64,000 nucleotides of DNA, taken from the NCBI GenBank assembly GCA_036877525.1, contig JAZGTH010000004.1, positions 14,960,001 to 15,024,000 of the forward strand. Direction: 5' to 3'. Made by a program: the position numbers and the translations under genes. Positions within the stretch are counted from its first letter, which is position 1. Every line of letters starts with the position of its first letter. The notes under the pieces are model-generated. The model was not told the DNA's origin. It did no database searches and saw only the letters and a program-made list of their open reading frames with translations. Positions 23,875 to 33,430 of the stretch are shown piece by piece. The DNA is from Chromobotia macracanthus. Its lineage: Eukaryota; Chordata; Actinopteri; Cypriniformes; Botiidae.

Positions 23875-25070
23875 TTTACTGTTTGTATTTTATTGTGTTT
23901 TGTTACTCATACTTTGTTTTCTTAGTATTTAGATCATCTTGAAACTTCATACAGCACTTTGGTCAGTCTTATGGGTGTTTTAAATTTGCCATATAAATTA
24001 GTTGAGATTGGGATTCTTAAAACACAAAGATTATATATTTGTGAGTGTAAGAAAATTCAGTTTTACTTCTGATAATGAGCAGCAGCAATATTATAATGTT
24101 AGAACAATGCTTATTTGGGGTATTTTATAAAACAAGCATGTTTTCATTTAAAAAGTAAAATAATGCAGCAGGTGTTTTTGTAGCAAAATTCACTCTAAAG
24201 TGAAAATCCTGAGAGAATTTGTCAGTTTCTACAGCAGCTGAATGTTCTGCTAGATGCACCTCATGTTTTATGTAATAAAGAACCTTGAAAAGTAAAAAGA
24301 AATTTTCGTTTCAAATAGGAAAAATATCCTTGTATGTAAAGGCTGGTATTACACAGAGGGTTTTGCAGCGGGCTCTCAGGAGTCGATCTGAAGGCCCTGC
24401 AGTTTATAATTTCTGAAAAGATTCAGAATGATTATTGTATATGCTCAAGAGTCTTTACACTTAATTTGACCCAATCAAAACCTCCGTCACTGGATTCCAA
24501 TGACCAATGCCTGAAGACTATACCGCTGTCAGAAATATGACATACAGCGTTTCAGATACTGCATTAAAATAACGGTAAGAAATCACTGTACTAAAAAAAA
24601 CTGATGCAGGACTTTTACAATCCTAACAGATTTCTTTAAACTCGAACTCTACAAAGACAACCATTTATGAATATAAGCTGCTTTGTTTGATTGATTTGTG
24701 TATTATGTACGTTACAAAGGATCACTAATTAAATCATTAGTGTTTACTAATGATCACGAGGTTTCTAACGGCCTTCACTACCTCAGTCATTTCAACACAC
24801 TACGCTTTTTGTTCTTGTTTGTAGCATTGTTTAGTGTTTGCCTGTAAATTCACACGCTAAACAGTAAGAGTTTACCACAGTAACTATACAGTATAATACA
24901 GTAATCAAACTATACTTTCATGTGTACAACATTCCCTTTCAAAACAACAGACTTCAATAGCGCAGGAGCTACAGACACATTGCTTACCTCGCCAGCTGTA
25001 AACGCTTTCAGAGTTGCTGACACTTTAGAAAGATACAGTAATAAGTTAGTTTTACACACTAAAAATCATC
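23875..25070. other. presumed chdh first intron, no recognised element
   Basis: AT-rich sequence with no gene or named repeat recognised. Confidence 0.45.
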
Positions 25071-25074
25071 TTAC

Positions 25075-25130
25075 CAGCATTCAGCGTACGTCAGTCCCCC
25101 CGCAGTGCAACATTAAACCGAACCTACAAC
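25075..25130 (-). other. chdh: possible non-coding first exon of chdh
   Basis: On the minus strand, sequence downstream of the GC boxes runs to GAATGCTG followed by a GTAAGATG donor (exon end 25075), which fits splicing to the acceptor at 17934. The region is the most GC-rich, CpG-containing part between the two genes. There is no transcript evidence. Confidence 0.45.
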
Positions 25131-25133
25131 AGT

Positions 25134-25163
25134 GGGCGGAGTCTGAGAGACTAAGTCCCGCCC
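25134..25163. promoter_or_regulatory. paired inverted GC boxes, candidate chdh promoter
   Basis: GGGCGG at 25134-25139 and CCCGCCC at 25157-25163 are Sp1-type sites in inverted orientation. They enclose AGTCTGAGAGACT, itself an inverted repeat. The position is just upstream of the candidate first exon. Confidence 0.45.
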
Positions 25164-25689
25164 ATTCCAGAGTACAGTGAGCACTGACCAGTGAGCACGA
25201 CATACTGCCACATCAATTCACAACACCAATAGTATTAGCTTATTAATTATAACAGAATTTATATATTTATTTATATATAGGAAACAAACTTAAAAATACA
25301 GTAAGTTTCACAACAATAAGGAAATAGTTTGTAAATAGATGAATTTACATAAAAAAATTCAAAATATTTCCTTTTAATGTGTAATTAATTCTATTGATTC
25401 TATATCAATAATAAAAAAAAATCTCTCCAATTTTTATTCTTGCCTTGTTTTATTGTCATGTTCATCAAAAAAAAGAAAGAAAACTTTTAGCCCATCAGCT
25501 TGAGTTTGATTTTACCCATTTACTGCCTTTGTGACCATGCGGAAATGTTGTACATGTTGTTTAAACATCAGACAGTCCTTCAGTGAGCCATGTCATCTAA
25601 TCCATATGTTTACTGATCATCGTTAGTGGCTGAGGGTAAATCTACCTCTAGATACTAAAGACACACTTTTGTTTCTGCTGAAAAAGGAA

Positions 25690-25845
25690 TGCTGAAGGGA
25701 ACCTCAGTTGGTAGAGCATTGTATTAGCAATGCAGAGGTTGTGGGTTTGATACCCAGGAAAGCACATGTACTGATAAAATGTTTAACTTGAATACACTGT
25801 AAGTTGCTTTTGATAAAAGCATTTGCCAAATGCATAATTGTAAGT
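25690..25845 (+). mobile_element. tRNA-derived SINE
   Basis: CTCAGTTGGTAGAGCA and GGTTTGATACCC are the A and B boxes of a tRNA-derived RNA polymerase III promoter. They are followed by the TGATAAAAGCATTTGCCAAA tail region typical of fish SINEs. It is a mutated retroposed copy and not a functional tRNA gene, since the stem partners do not pair fully. Confidence 0.8.
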
Positions 25846-25849
25846 ATGA

Positions 25850-26450
25850 ACCATAGTCTGTTAAGTTAATGACAATCAAAAGCGTTTTTCCCTCCATATG
25901 AACAAATATGAATTATGGGAACAGTTATGTTCATAATAATTAGTTACTAGTATATGTCGATCATAAAACATTTTTGTTTTTATCCAGGACCCGATGGAAG
26001 AAGAAAATAATGTTGAATACAAATGTGTTTGGCTGATGTATGCAGAGAGATCTCACAGCATTGATGTGTTTTGTTCCTCTAACCCTGAAATGGAAACACA
26101 GCATCAACCTGCAAATAATCCCAGACACAATTACTCAAGTTCTAAACAGTTTATATATGGTTTATATATGCAGAAATGTCTGAACAGCAGGATGGCCGAG
26201 CAGTAGGAGCAGGCAAGGGTCAAATGTCCAGCCATCACTGTAGAATCAACAAACAAAAGTCTTGTAAACAAGCAGAATGGGCAGAGGTCACTGCAAACTA
26301 CACACTGATTAGATTACAGAAAACATTATCACACTCTGCCAGTTGTATTTCTGTTTATTAAAGACATATTCTTCATTGGTTTACAAGCACATGCTTTGAG
26401 CAAATGAAAAACAAGCTTTTGCTGACAAGAAAATGAATATGTTTTAACAT
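25850..26450. other. intergenic, no recognised element
   Basis: Short open frames (25994-26361) match no family I know. Confidence 0.4.
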
Positions 26451-26454
26451 GAAA

Positions 26455-27377
26455 TTGCATGATGCTAGCATGTTTAAACATGAAATTGCATGATGTTATC
26501 ATTACTTAGCATGATGCTAGCATGACTTAGCATGGTGATAACATGACTTAGCGTGATGCTAGCATGATTTAACATGATATATATATATATACTAAAATGC
26601 ATGTTGTTAGAAGGTTGCTAGGGTGTGGTCAGGAAATTGCCAGGGCAATACCTAAAGCCCACAGCTCGAATCAAATAACTCCACCCACATGTCTCTACAG
26701 TGTTCTTATGCTGCGATATGGCTTATTTATTTTATTATATGGTTGCTAGGGAGTAGTGAGAGAGTTAACAGTGTAAAACCAATAGACAGATGTGTGTGTG
26801 AATCAAAAGAGCCAACTCACATGTCTTTAAGATGTTCTGATACTGACATAGCTAATTCATGTTGGTTGCTAGGGTGCTCTAAATGGTTGCTAGGGCACCA
26901 CTGGACAGTTTCCATGATGGTAATTGGAGACTACTTGCCAGAGTCAAAAGAGACCACACACCTGTCTCAACAATGTTCTGATGCTTCTCAACTTTTTAAT
27001 AGAAACCACTGGGGTGGTTGCTAGGATACTGTAACTGGTTGCTAGGTGGCTATGAAGTTGAAATGTCACTTTGTTGTTGTTTACTATGAGCCCACCCCCA
27101 AGTCTCTATGACATTCTGGTGTGGATTTAACAAAATTCAGCCTAATGTTAAGTCTATGGAATTTTTTTTATAGAATTCATACGCCCTAAAACATTGCACA
27201 CCCGATTGCTTATAAAAGTCATAGCACACCTCTCCTCAATAAGCTGGTCAATTTGACGCCTAATTCATGGGTCTACGACAAACCACTCAGGATGAGGTTG
27301 TACCGAAAAAGAAGCAGTCCAGAAAAAGTAGTAGTAGTATGCAGGAGAGTAATAGTGATGCTTTGCTTCACAAGCAA
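26455..27377 (-). repeat. hairpin-ended composite repeat, copy C (reverse orientation)
   Basis: It starts with a minisatellite of GCATGATGCTAGCATG-like units (26455-26575), continues with GGTTGCTAGGG blocks, and ends with hairpin TTGCTTCACAAGCAA at 27363-27377. The far end hairpin of copy B is missing. Confidence 0.8.
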
Positions 27378-27379
27378 TA

Positions 27380-27772
27380 CTAATAACTCCTTCTACATAC
27401 ATATATGAACAGAAAACAAATTATTAGTCATGAGTTTCTCATCCTGAGCAAGACAAAGATTTAGCAAAATGGACTTCTAAAACCAAGCAACTATTTAAAT
27501 TTTAATGATTAAAAATAATTTATTTCAGTATAATCAGAGGCAGTGTTCCATCTAACTGTCTAAGATGGTAAAAAGACACATTATGTCAGCAGTTTGGGAC
27601 TTTCCTCTAAGCTTTGCTCTTTTTGAAGACAGCCCTAGCACAGGACGGGAGGTTTGTGTTTTTTTCCAGCTGTGGTAACGTTTCTTTAACCTTCCATGAC
27701 TCATCTCTGAAGTTGAAAAACCTGAAGCACCTGTTGATGGCCAAGCTCCTGAGGTCCTCTCTGCTGGAGATT
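27380..27772. other. intergenic with unassigned minus-strand open frame
   Basis: A minus-strand frame from the LTR edge to 27607 reads REDLRSLAINRCFRFFNF and ends AVFKKSKA. I do not recognise it; it may be chance or retroviral-flank sequence. Confidence 0.35.
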
Positions 27773-27845
27773 GTTAGCCCATGAATGAAGAGACAAGAAG
27801 TCCAGGGTGGAGATGAGGAGGTTTTTATTAAAGACACTTACTGTT
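27773..27845 (-). repeat. 3' LTR remnant of the retrovirus
   Basis: The segment matches 32895-32970 at nearly every base, including the AATAAA complement and the terminal CTAACA. Similarity is lost beyond 27845, so the U3 part is missing or diverged. Confidence 0.7.
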
Positions 27846-27904
27846 CAAGTGTATAGCATCTATAAACACATTAGGATCTTTAGGGATGACAATAGCACGC
27901 TGTT

Positions 27905-28620
27905 CCTGTATCCTTTCATGGTGCTGTTTTTAGCTTTATTAACCAACCAGACAACATAAATCTTCCTTTTAAAGTGGCTCTTGCACATAATCCTTTTCCA
28001 TCACTCGGGACATGTGTCAGTAATGTCCTACTACCACAGACCCAGTAAAAGCCGGACACTGCTCTATCTTGCCACCTACGAAAATCAGAGACTTTGTTAG
28101 CATACATTCCCATAGATATGGAATTTGCCCCTGTCACATATTGTAAGACACCCAGTGGTATTCCCATAGTCAGTTATTTCCTTCCCTGTTCCAGGAAACC
28201 ATTAAATTTCAGTCTTGTTTACTACTTCCAATCATATAACATCAGCTGCGTTTAGAGGGATCTCATCATCTCTAGCATATAAAAATCGATCAGTACATCC
28301 TTTTAAAAGGAGCATTAAATGCATTAAATTAAATTGAAGACATACTCAAGGCATTACTCGCTTGTATATCCCCCTGGCAAAGTACCCACTAGTTTTGTTA
28401 CCCAAATGTTTCCTGTACCTCTTGGTAATGGCTTCCCCATGTATAGGGTCTATTAATCAATGTCTTAGAACCTGGAAGTTTCAGACATATAATGCAATAC
28501 CCTAAACGGGCAGTTGTCACTGTGTAATTCATGTATTGCCACCAGGTATTTCCACTAGCTGTTATCAGTAATGGATCGTTAACTAGAGAGAGCTGAGTCC
28601 CCCAAAGTCATTTAATAGTG
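27905..28620 (-). pseudogene. env-like remnant of the endogenous retrovirus
   Basis: Short frames include a VCGSRTLLTHVP block and a WWQYMNYT block of the type seen in surface-glycoprotein regions of fish endogenous retroviruses. Stops and frame changes are frequent, so no protein can be made. Confidence 0.5.
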
Positions 28621-28631
28621 CCAAAATTATA

Positions 28632-30246
28632 CAGTCATGTGAAAAAATTAGGACACCCTGTGAAAGCATGTGTATTTTGTAACATTTTAATATATGGTTA
28701 TTTAGTCTCAATTTTAACAATACAGAGAGATTAAAGTAATAACTAAACAATTAACACTGAAGAAAAGTCTTTTCAAGATCTTCTGTAAATGTAATTCTAC
28801 AAAAATGCATATTTTAACTGAGGAAAAAGATAGGACACCCTAGCCCCTAATAGCTATGTTTACCTCCTTTGGCTGAAATAACTGCAGTGAGGCGCTTCTT
28901 GTAGCCATCTACCAGTCTCTGACATCGGTCTGAGGAAATTTTACCCCACTCCTCAATGCAGAATGTTTTCAGCTGTGAGATGTTTGAGGGGTTTCTTGCA
29001 TGTACAGCCTTTTTCTAGTCACCCCAAAGCATCTCAATGGGATTCAGATCTGGACTTTAACTCGGCCATTCCAGGACTCTCCATTTCTGCCTTTTTAGCC
29101 AGTCTTTGTTTGATTTACTAGTATGTTTTGGGTCATTGTCATGTTGCATGGTCCAGTTCCGCTTTAATTTTTAAACAGATGGTCTCATGTTCTTCAAGCA
29201 CCTTCTGATACACAGTAGAATTCATGGTGGATTCTATGATGGTGAGCTGACCAGGTCCTGCTGCAGCAAAGCAGTCCCAAACCATGAAACTTCCACCTCC
29301 ATGCTTCACAGTTGGTATGAGGTTCTTTTCCTGGAATGTTGTCTTTGGTTTACGCCAAACACGTCCTCTGCTCTGGTGTCCAAATAATTCAGTTTTGGAC
29401 TCATCTGTCCAAAGAACATTATTCCAGAAGTCCTGGTCTTTGTCAACATTCTCTCTGGCAAATGTCAGTCTGGCCTTGATGTTTCTCTCAGAGAGCAAAT
29501 GTTTCCTCCTTGCACACCTCCCATGCAAGTTAAACTTGTGCAGTCTCTTTTTGATTGTAGAGGCATGCACTTTTATATCAACAGTAGCCAGAGCCTGCTG
29601 TAGGTACCGAGATGACATTGTAGGGTTTTTGGAGACCTCTTTCAGCATCTTGCGGTCTGCCCTTTGGGGTGAACTTGCTGGGGCGACCAGACCTGGGCCT
29701 GTTTTTTTGCAGTTGTTTTGAAAGCCCTCCACTTCTAGACGATCTTCCGGACAGTGGAATGGCTGATTACAAAATCTTTGATGATCTTTTTAAATCCCTT
29801 ACCAGACTCATAGGATGCTACAATTTTTTTTCTGAAGGCCTCTGACAGCTCTTTGGCTCTCACCATGGTGCTTACTCTCACTTCAACAGTCAGGAGCACA
29901 CCAAACTAAATGTCTGAGGTTTAGATAGGGCAAGCCTCATTCAAAATGCTGAGTAATGATCTACTATTATGTGAACCTGGAGTGATACACCTGTGTGTGA
30001 TTTGAGCCATTTTAAGAGGGAATACATGTGAGGGTGTCCTAACTTTTCCCTCAGTTAAGAATCTGCATTTTGTGGAATTACAGAATTTACAGAAAATCCC
30101 CTCTTCATTTTTAATTGCTTAGATATATTACTTTAATATCTCTGTATTGTTAAAATTGAGATTAAATATCCATATATCCAAAATGTTGCAAAAATGTTAC
30201 AAAAATACACACTTTCATAGGGTGTCCTAATTTTTTCACCTGACTG
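28632..30246 (-). mobile_element. Tc1-like transposon, copy 1 of a family with copy at 45389
   Basis: The 1615-bp element is bounded by TA (28630-28631 and 30247-30248) and starts CAGTCATGTG; its right end is the near-inverted copy ending CACCTGACTG. The two ends share TTAGGACACCCT-type TIRs. Transposase lies on the minus strand with frameshifts. It sits inside the endogenous retrovirus. Confidence 0.93.
28830..29865 (-). pseudogene. Tc1-like transposase, frameshifted
   Basis: The frame starts MVRAKELSEAF near 29865, shifts, then is open at 29732-29139 (197 codons) with LQQALATVDIKVHASTIKKR (DNA-binding) and NVLWTDESKTELFG (first catalytic Asp). HDNDPKHTSKS and SPDLNPIEMLWGD follow out of frame with stops, giving the second Asp and the Glu. 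All three DDE residues survive in separate broken frames. Confidence 0.9.
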
Positions 30247-30249
30247 TAT

Positions 30250-30850
30250 ATATAAAATAAACAAATCATGTGCCACACTAGGACAGGATTTGATGTTCAG
30301 TACAAATAACTTTTTCTTTGGTGAATTGTATGGTTAGGTTAGGGACTGCGTAAACTTGACAATGTCTCAAGATCAGCGGGCCACATGTGAATGGTCTCCA
30401 TGGCGGTAAGCAGTGCTTTGATGCTCACATCGCTGGCTGTCAACTTGAGATGTTTGGCATGTTTTATCAGTCTTTAAACTGTGAAGTGTCAGTGAACAAG
30501 CTAGTGGGGGCAGTAAATGAGTAGATTTCTTCACTCGAGGGATTGGCTCCTCTCTCCGTAAAATAGGAAATTCTGTCCCTGAGCTCTTATGCCACCAGGT
30601 CTGCACAAACACCTGACACAGCACGACAATATGAGTTATGTATCCAGATGCTCTTACCGTGCACTTTAACTGCAAACAAATGATAATCAGCCGCTCTCGG
30701 GCAGGTGTGTGTTTCAATTCATGTTTCAGTTGCTTGAATTTCTGCACTGCAGTGTTAGAAAGGACTTTGTTTATTTAAACAAAACTTGCTTATTGTCTTT
30801 GACATGACCCTTCAGAGCTATCTAATTCTGATTCTGTTTTTTTTTTTTTT
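30250..30850 (-). other. retroviral-region sequence, unassigned
   Basis: A 124-codon minus-strand frame (30747-30373) lies between the RT-like part and the Tc1 insertion. No domain is recognised. By position it should belong to the retroviral pol or env region. Confidence 0.35.
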
Positions 30851-31480
30851 TTTTGCATATAATTTTCTACCCACAGGCAACAGAAGTTAAACAACCCCAA
30901 TACTGATCTGAGTTCATGTATTGTTGTGGGTAACTTTAGATTGTCTAGTGCAGCTGTGTAACTTGGCAAGGGTATTCAGCCCTGAGCAGATATCACTTTT
31001 ATCAAGGTTATTAATGCTTTAAGGTTTCAGTATCAAGGTTTTGCACATTGAGCTTTGTTTCGACTAACTACGTGACCACCAGCATGCAGCAAGTCGAGCA
31101 ATGCTTCCATATCTCTTATATGTTATTCTTGTCAGTACTACAAAAAAATGTTATCTATGTACTGAAATAATGTTGGCTGTCTGTTCCATGTGTATTTTTT
31201 TTGCCCATTGCAAGTGAAACTGAACCAATCCTGACAGGATTCATGAAGGGGCACTAAACAAAATCTATTGGATATGTCTATTACAAAAAAAAATTGTTGC
31301 ATCAGCTGGTACACAGGAGAAAATAGCAGAAAGATCAGCTACCAACGGTTTCATTTTATCAACATATTGTTCTTTTCTCTGTAGTCAGTTATCAGCCTCC
31401 ATTTACCATTTTTCCAAATTTAGCACTACCTCAGCAGCCGCTTTCTCTGCTTCTTTTCCCAACTGATACTGGGAAGTACT
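30850..31480 (-). pseudogene. reverse-transcriptase-like remnant of the endogenous retrovirus
   Basis: Broken frames show a WRLITDYRE block and a PLHESCQDWFSFTCNGQ block characteristic of retroviral RT. The polymerase box near 31160 reads Tyr-Ile-Asp-Asn, lacking the second Asp. Several stops are present. Confidence 0.7.
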
Positions 31481-31521
31481 AGGGGGAACTTGGATTCACT
31501 CAAAGTGCACAGGACTCATTT

Positions 31522-31881
31522 TTATAAGGCCAAACTCCCTCTGAGCAGTCGACCAAGCAAGGGGCTCTGGATACAAAACACTCTCCTCAGTAATTGTTTT
31601 TCCCAAATTAATGTCCCCTGCAACTGCAGACTGTCTGGCAGTTTACACAGTATGTCAAGGCCAAGTAAAGACTGTGAGACTGGCCCGACCCATACTGCAG
31701 CCAATACATCTGTGTTCTCAATGGTTATCATAAGTGTGGTTTTTCTCAGCATAAAAACTTTACCTGTAGCACTGTCTGCTCTAATAGTTTCTCCCGTATA
31801 ACAGAAAATACCAGAATATTTGTTATAAGTTATTACCGTTATCTCAGCCCCTGTGTCAATTAAAAAATTAATGCCTTTCAA
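31522..31881 (-). pseudogene. retropepsin-like protease of the endogenous retrovirus
   Basis: A 119-codon frame contains FLIDTGAEITVI, the aspartic protease active site, and LLGLDILCKL near the end, matching the hydrophobic-Gly-x-Asp motif of retropepsins. It lies immediately upstream of the RT-like stretch in pol order. Confidence 0.8.
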
Positions 31882-32015
31882 TCAAAGCTGTAGCATAAAA
31901 CCCATCAGGTTGGTGGTCAATCACAGATGATGTTCCCCCAGGGCATGGAAGGGAACAGTATTCTAGTTTTCCATTGTCTGGACAGCTGCTAATAATGTTT
32001 TTTTCTGATCTGCAG

Positions 32016-32351
32016 TCAATTTTGCAAACTTTGAAGTGAGGTACTCATCAGATTGATCAGATTGATATTCTGGCTTAGGGGTTTTAGATTTTCTGTCTTT
32101 TCTTTTAACCTTATTTTTCGAACATTTACTTTCTTCTCCAAACTTTTGATTTTTCCGTTTACCACTCTCAGTAGCCCTGTTAATGAATCAATAGCCTTTT
32201 GCAACCTTTGAACTTCCCTATCATGAGCTTTTTTCAATTCTTTTTTTTGTTGCCTGTTTATGACTCCCTTCAATTGTCTGCCTTTCAAAATGAAAGTATG
32301 CACAATCTTATCTGAGGGTTTCTTTTTCATAGTTTCTGTGAAAACTTTCAA
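32016..32351 (-). pseudogene. lysine-rich coiled-coil frame, probably gag-derived
   Basis: A 111-codon frame is rich in Lys, Glu and Leu with heptad-like spacing (for example LKKAHDREVQRLQKAIDSLT). Its position before the protease suggests a gag remnant, but no gag domain is identified. Confidence 0.4.
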
Positions 32352-32894
32352 AAGTTCATCAACTGTCCAAGTTTCCCCATAATTTGTCCCTATTTCAAAC
32401 CTCTAGAAGCTTCTCCTCATGTTTCTGAATGTTTGAACTGTTTTCTAAATGTTCTAAGCATATTTTAGCACTTTACTAAAATAATCAGTAGTAGTAGAAG
32501 TAATCAGATTCCTTCACCCCAGATTCTGACGCTTTCATTTTCATAGATCTCTTAAAGCAGCAGCTAACGGGTGTACTCACTCATAGATGGTACTTGTAAT
32601 CATCATTTGTAATCCGTGACCCCTGAAGGCTTTCTTACCCAAGCAGAATAGCCAACATCTCTGGTCTGAACCTCTGAAGGTTAGAGGATTTGGCAGTACC
32701 TCAATCCGTCACACTCTCACTTGACAAATCTGTGCCACCTCAATCCGTCACACCAGGTACATCCTAATCCACTCTTCCTTTGCTTTGATCTGCAACTCGA
32801 AATGCACTGAGCCACTGTGTAGGCACATTAAATCGCAACACACCATATAGGTAGGTACAGGTTTCACACAGGTTTCATCCTGCCGTGATGCCAA

Positions 32895-33150
32895 TGTTAG
32901 ATAATGAATGAAGAGACAAGGAGTCCAGGTTGGAGATGAGGAGGTTTTTATTAAAGACAGTTACTGCTAAATTGTCAGCTTAGAAAGAGGCTGAGTACAC
33001 AGAAATCACAACTAAATATATCTCTCTGCCTGCTCAAGAATTTGGCATACTTCTCAGTTCCCAAGTGCACCATGTCTTGTTTTGTAATCATTTCTTACCA
33101 GAAACATAAGAGGTAGTTCAGCCTTGCATACAGCTTTGATAATATGTTAC
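32895..33150 (-). repeat. 5' LTR remnant next to the il17rb stop codon
   Basis: On the minus strand the LTR ends CTAACA at 32895 and carries AATAAA (complement 32947-32952). The upstream boundary is uncertain, at about 33145. The primer-site-like TGGCATCACGGCAGGATG starts two bases beyond the LTR end. Confidence 0.6.
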
Positions 33151-33182
33151 ACAGCATGAAAAGAATGGAAATTTAATTTTCC

Positions 33183-33430
33183 TCACAAGAGCTTCTGATA
33201 TAGCTTCTGCAGGTCTCTGGGCAGAACGAACAGTCTGCAGCCCCTTAGTTCAGCAGGCATTTTCCTCTTCTCCTCCTCTTGCTCTAAGTGCACTACACAA
33301 AACCTGTTGTAGGCGCCTGGGTCATGAGCTGAGCTGCTGACCAGGTTGAGGGCCAGAGCAAACAGAGAGCTGGAAGATGCTGAAACTGCGTGATGTGGGA
33401 CCACAGGTGCTGCATTTGGCCTAAAGCCTT
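33183..33430 (-). CDS. il17rb: il17rb coding exon 12 (SEFIR C-terminal half, stop)
   Basis: After acceptor CTTTTGCAG it reads GFRPNAAPVVPHHAVSASSS then LFALALNLVSS, AYNRFCVVHLEQ and PRDLQKLYQKLL with TGA at 33185-33183. This aligns with the LFPLAFNLFCSD and YVVVYF segments of mammalian IL17RB. Met-initiated sequence upstream of 33430 is intron. Confidence 0.88.

Larger units (their letters stand above)
27773..32895 (-). mobile_element. decayed endogenous retrovirus internal region, interrupted by Tc1
   Basis: In minus orientation there is a lysine-rich coiled-coil frame (32351-32016), a retropepsin with Asp-Thr-Gly-Ala near 31850, an RT-like stretch (about 31480-30850) and an env-like stretch (about 28620-27905). 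About 70 bp of LTR end is shared between 27773-27845 and 32895-32970. A tRNA-primer-type site starting TGG follows the right LTR end at 32893. All frames carry stops and the RT active-site box has Asn for its last Asp. The copy is inactive; assignment to a retrovirus genus is not attempted. Confidence 0.75.

Noticed and set aside
24920..25180. 86-codon plus-strand ORF over the candidate chdh promoter
   Set aside because: No family similarity; it runs across the GC-box region and is better explained as chance in promoter sequence.
25700..25775. tRNA gene
   Set aside because: A and B boxes are present but the cloverleaf stems do not pair well and a SINE tail follows, so it is a tRNA-derived SINE.
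29187..29721. Plus-strand frames of 66 and 145 codons
   Set aside because: They are antisense to the Tc1 transposase at 28830-29865; the same antisense frames recur at the sister copy (46035-46423).
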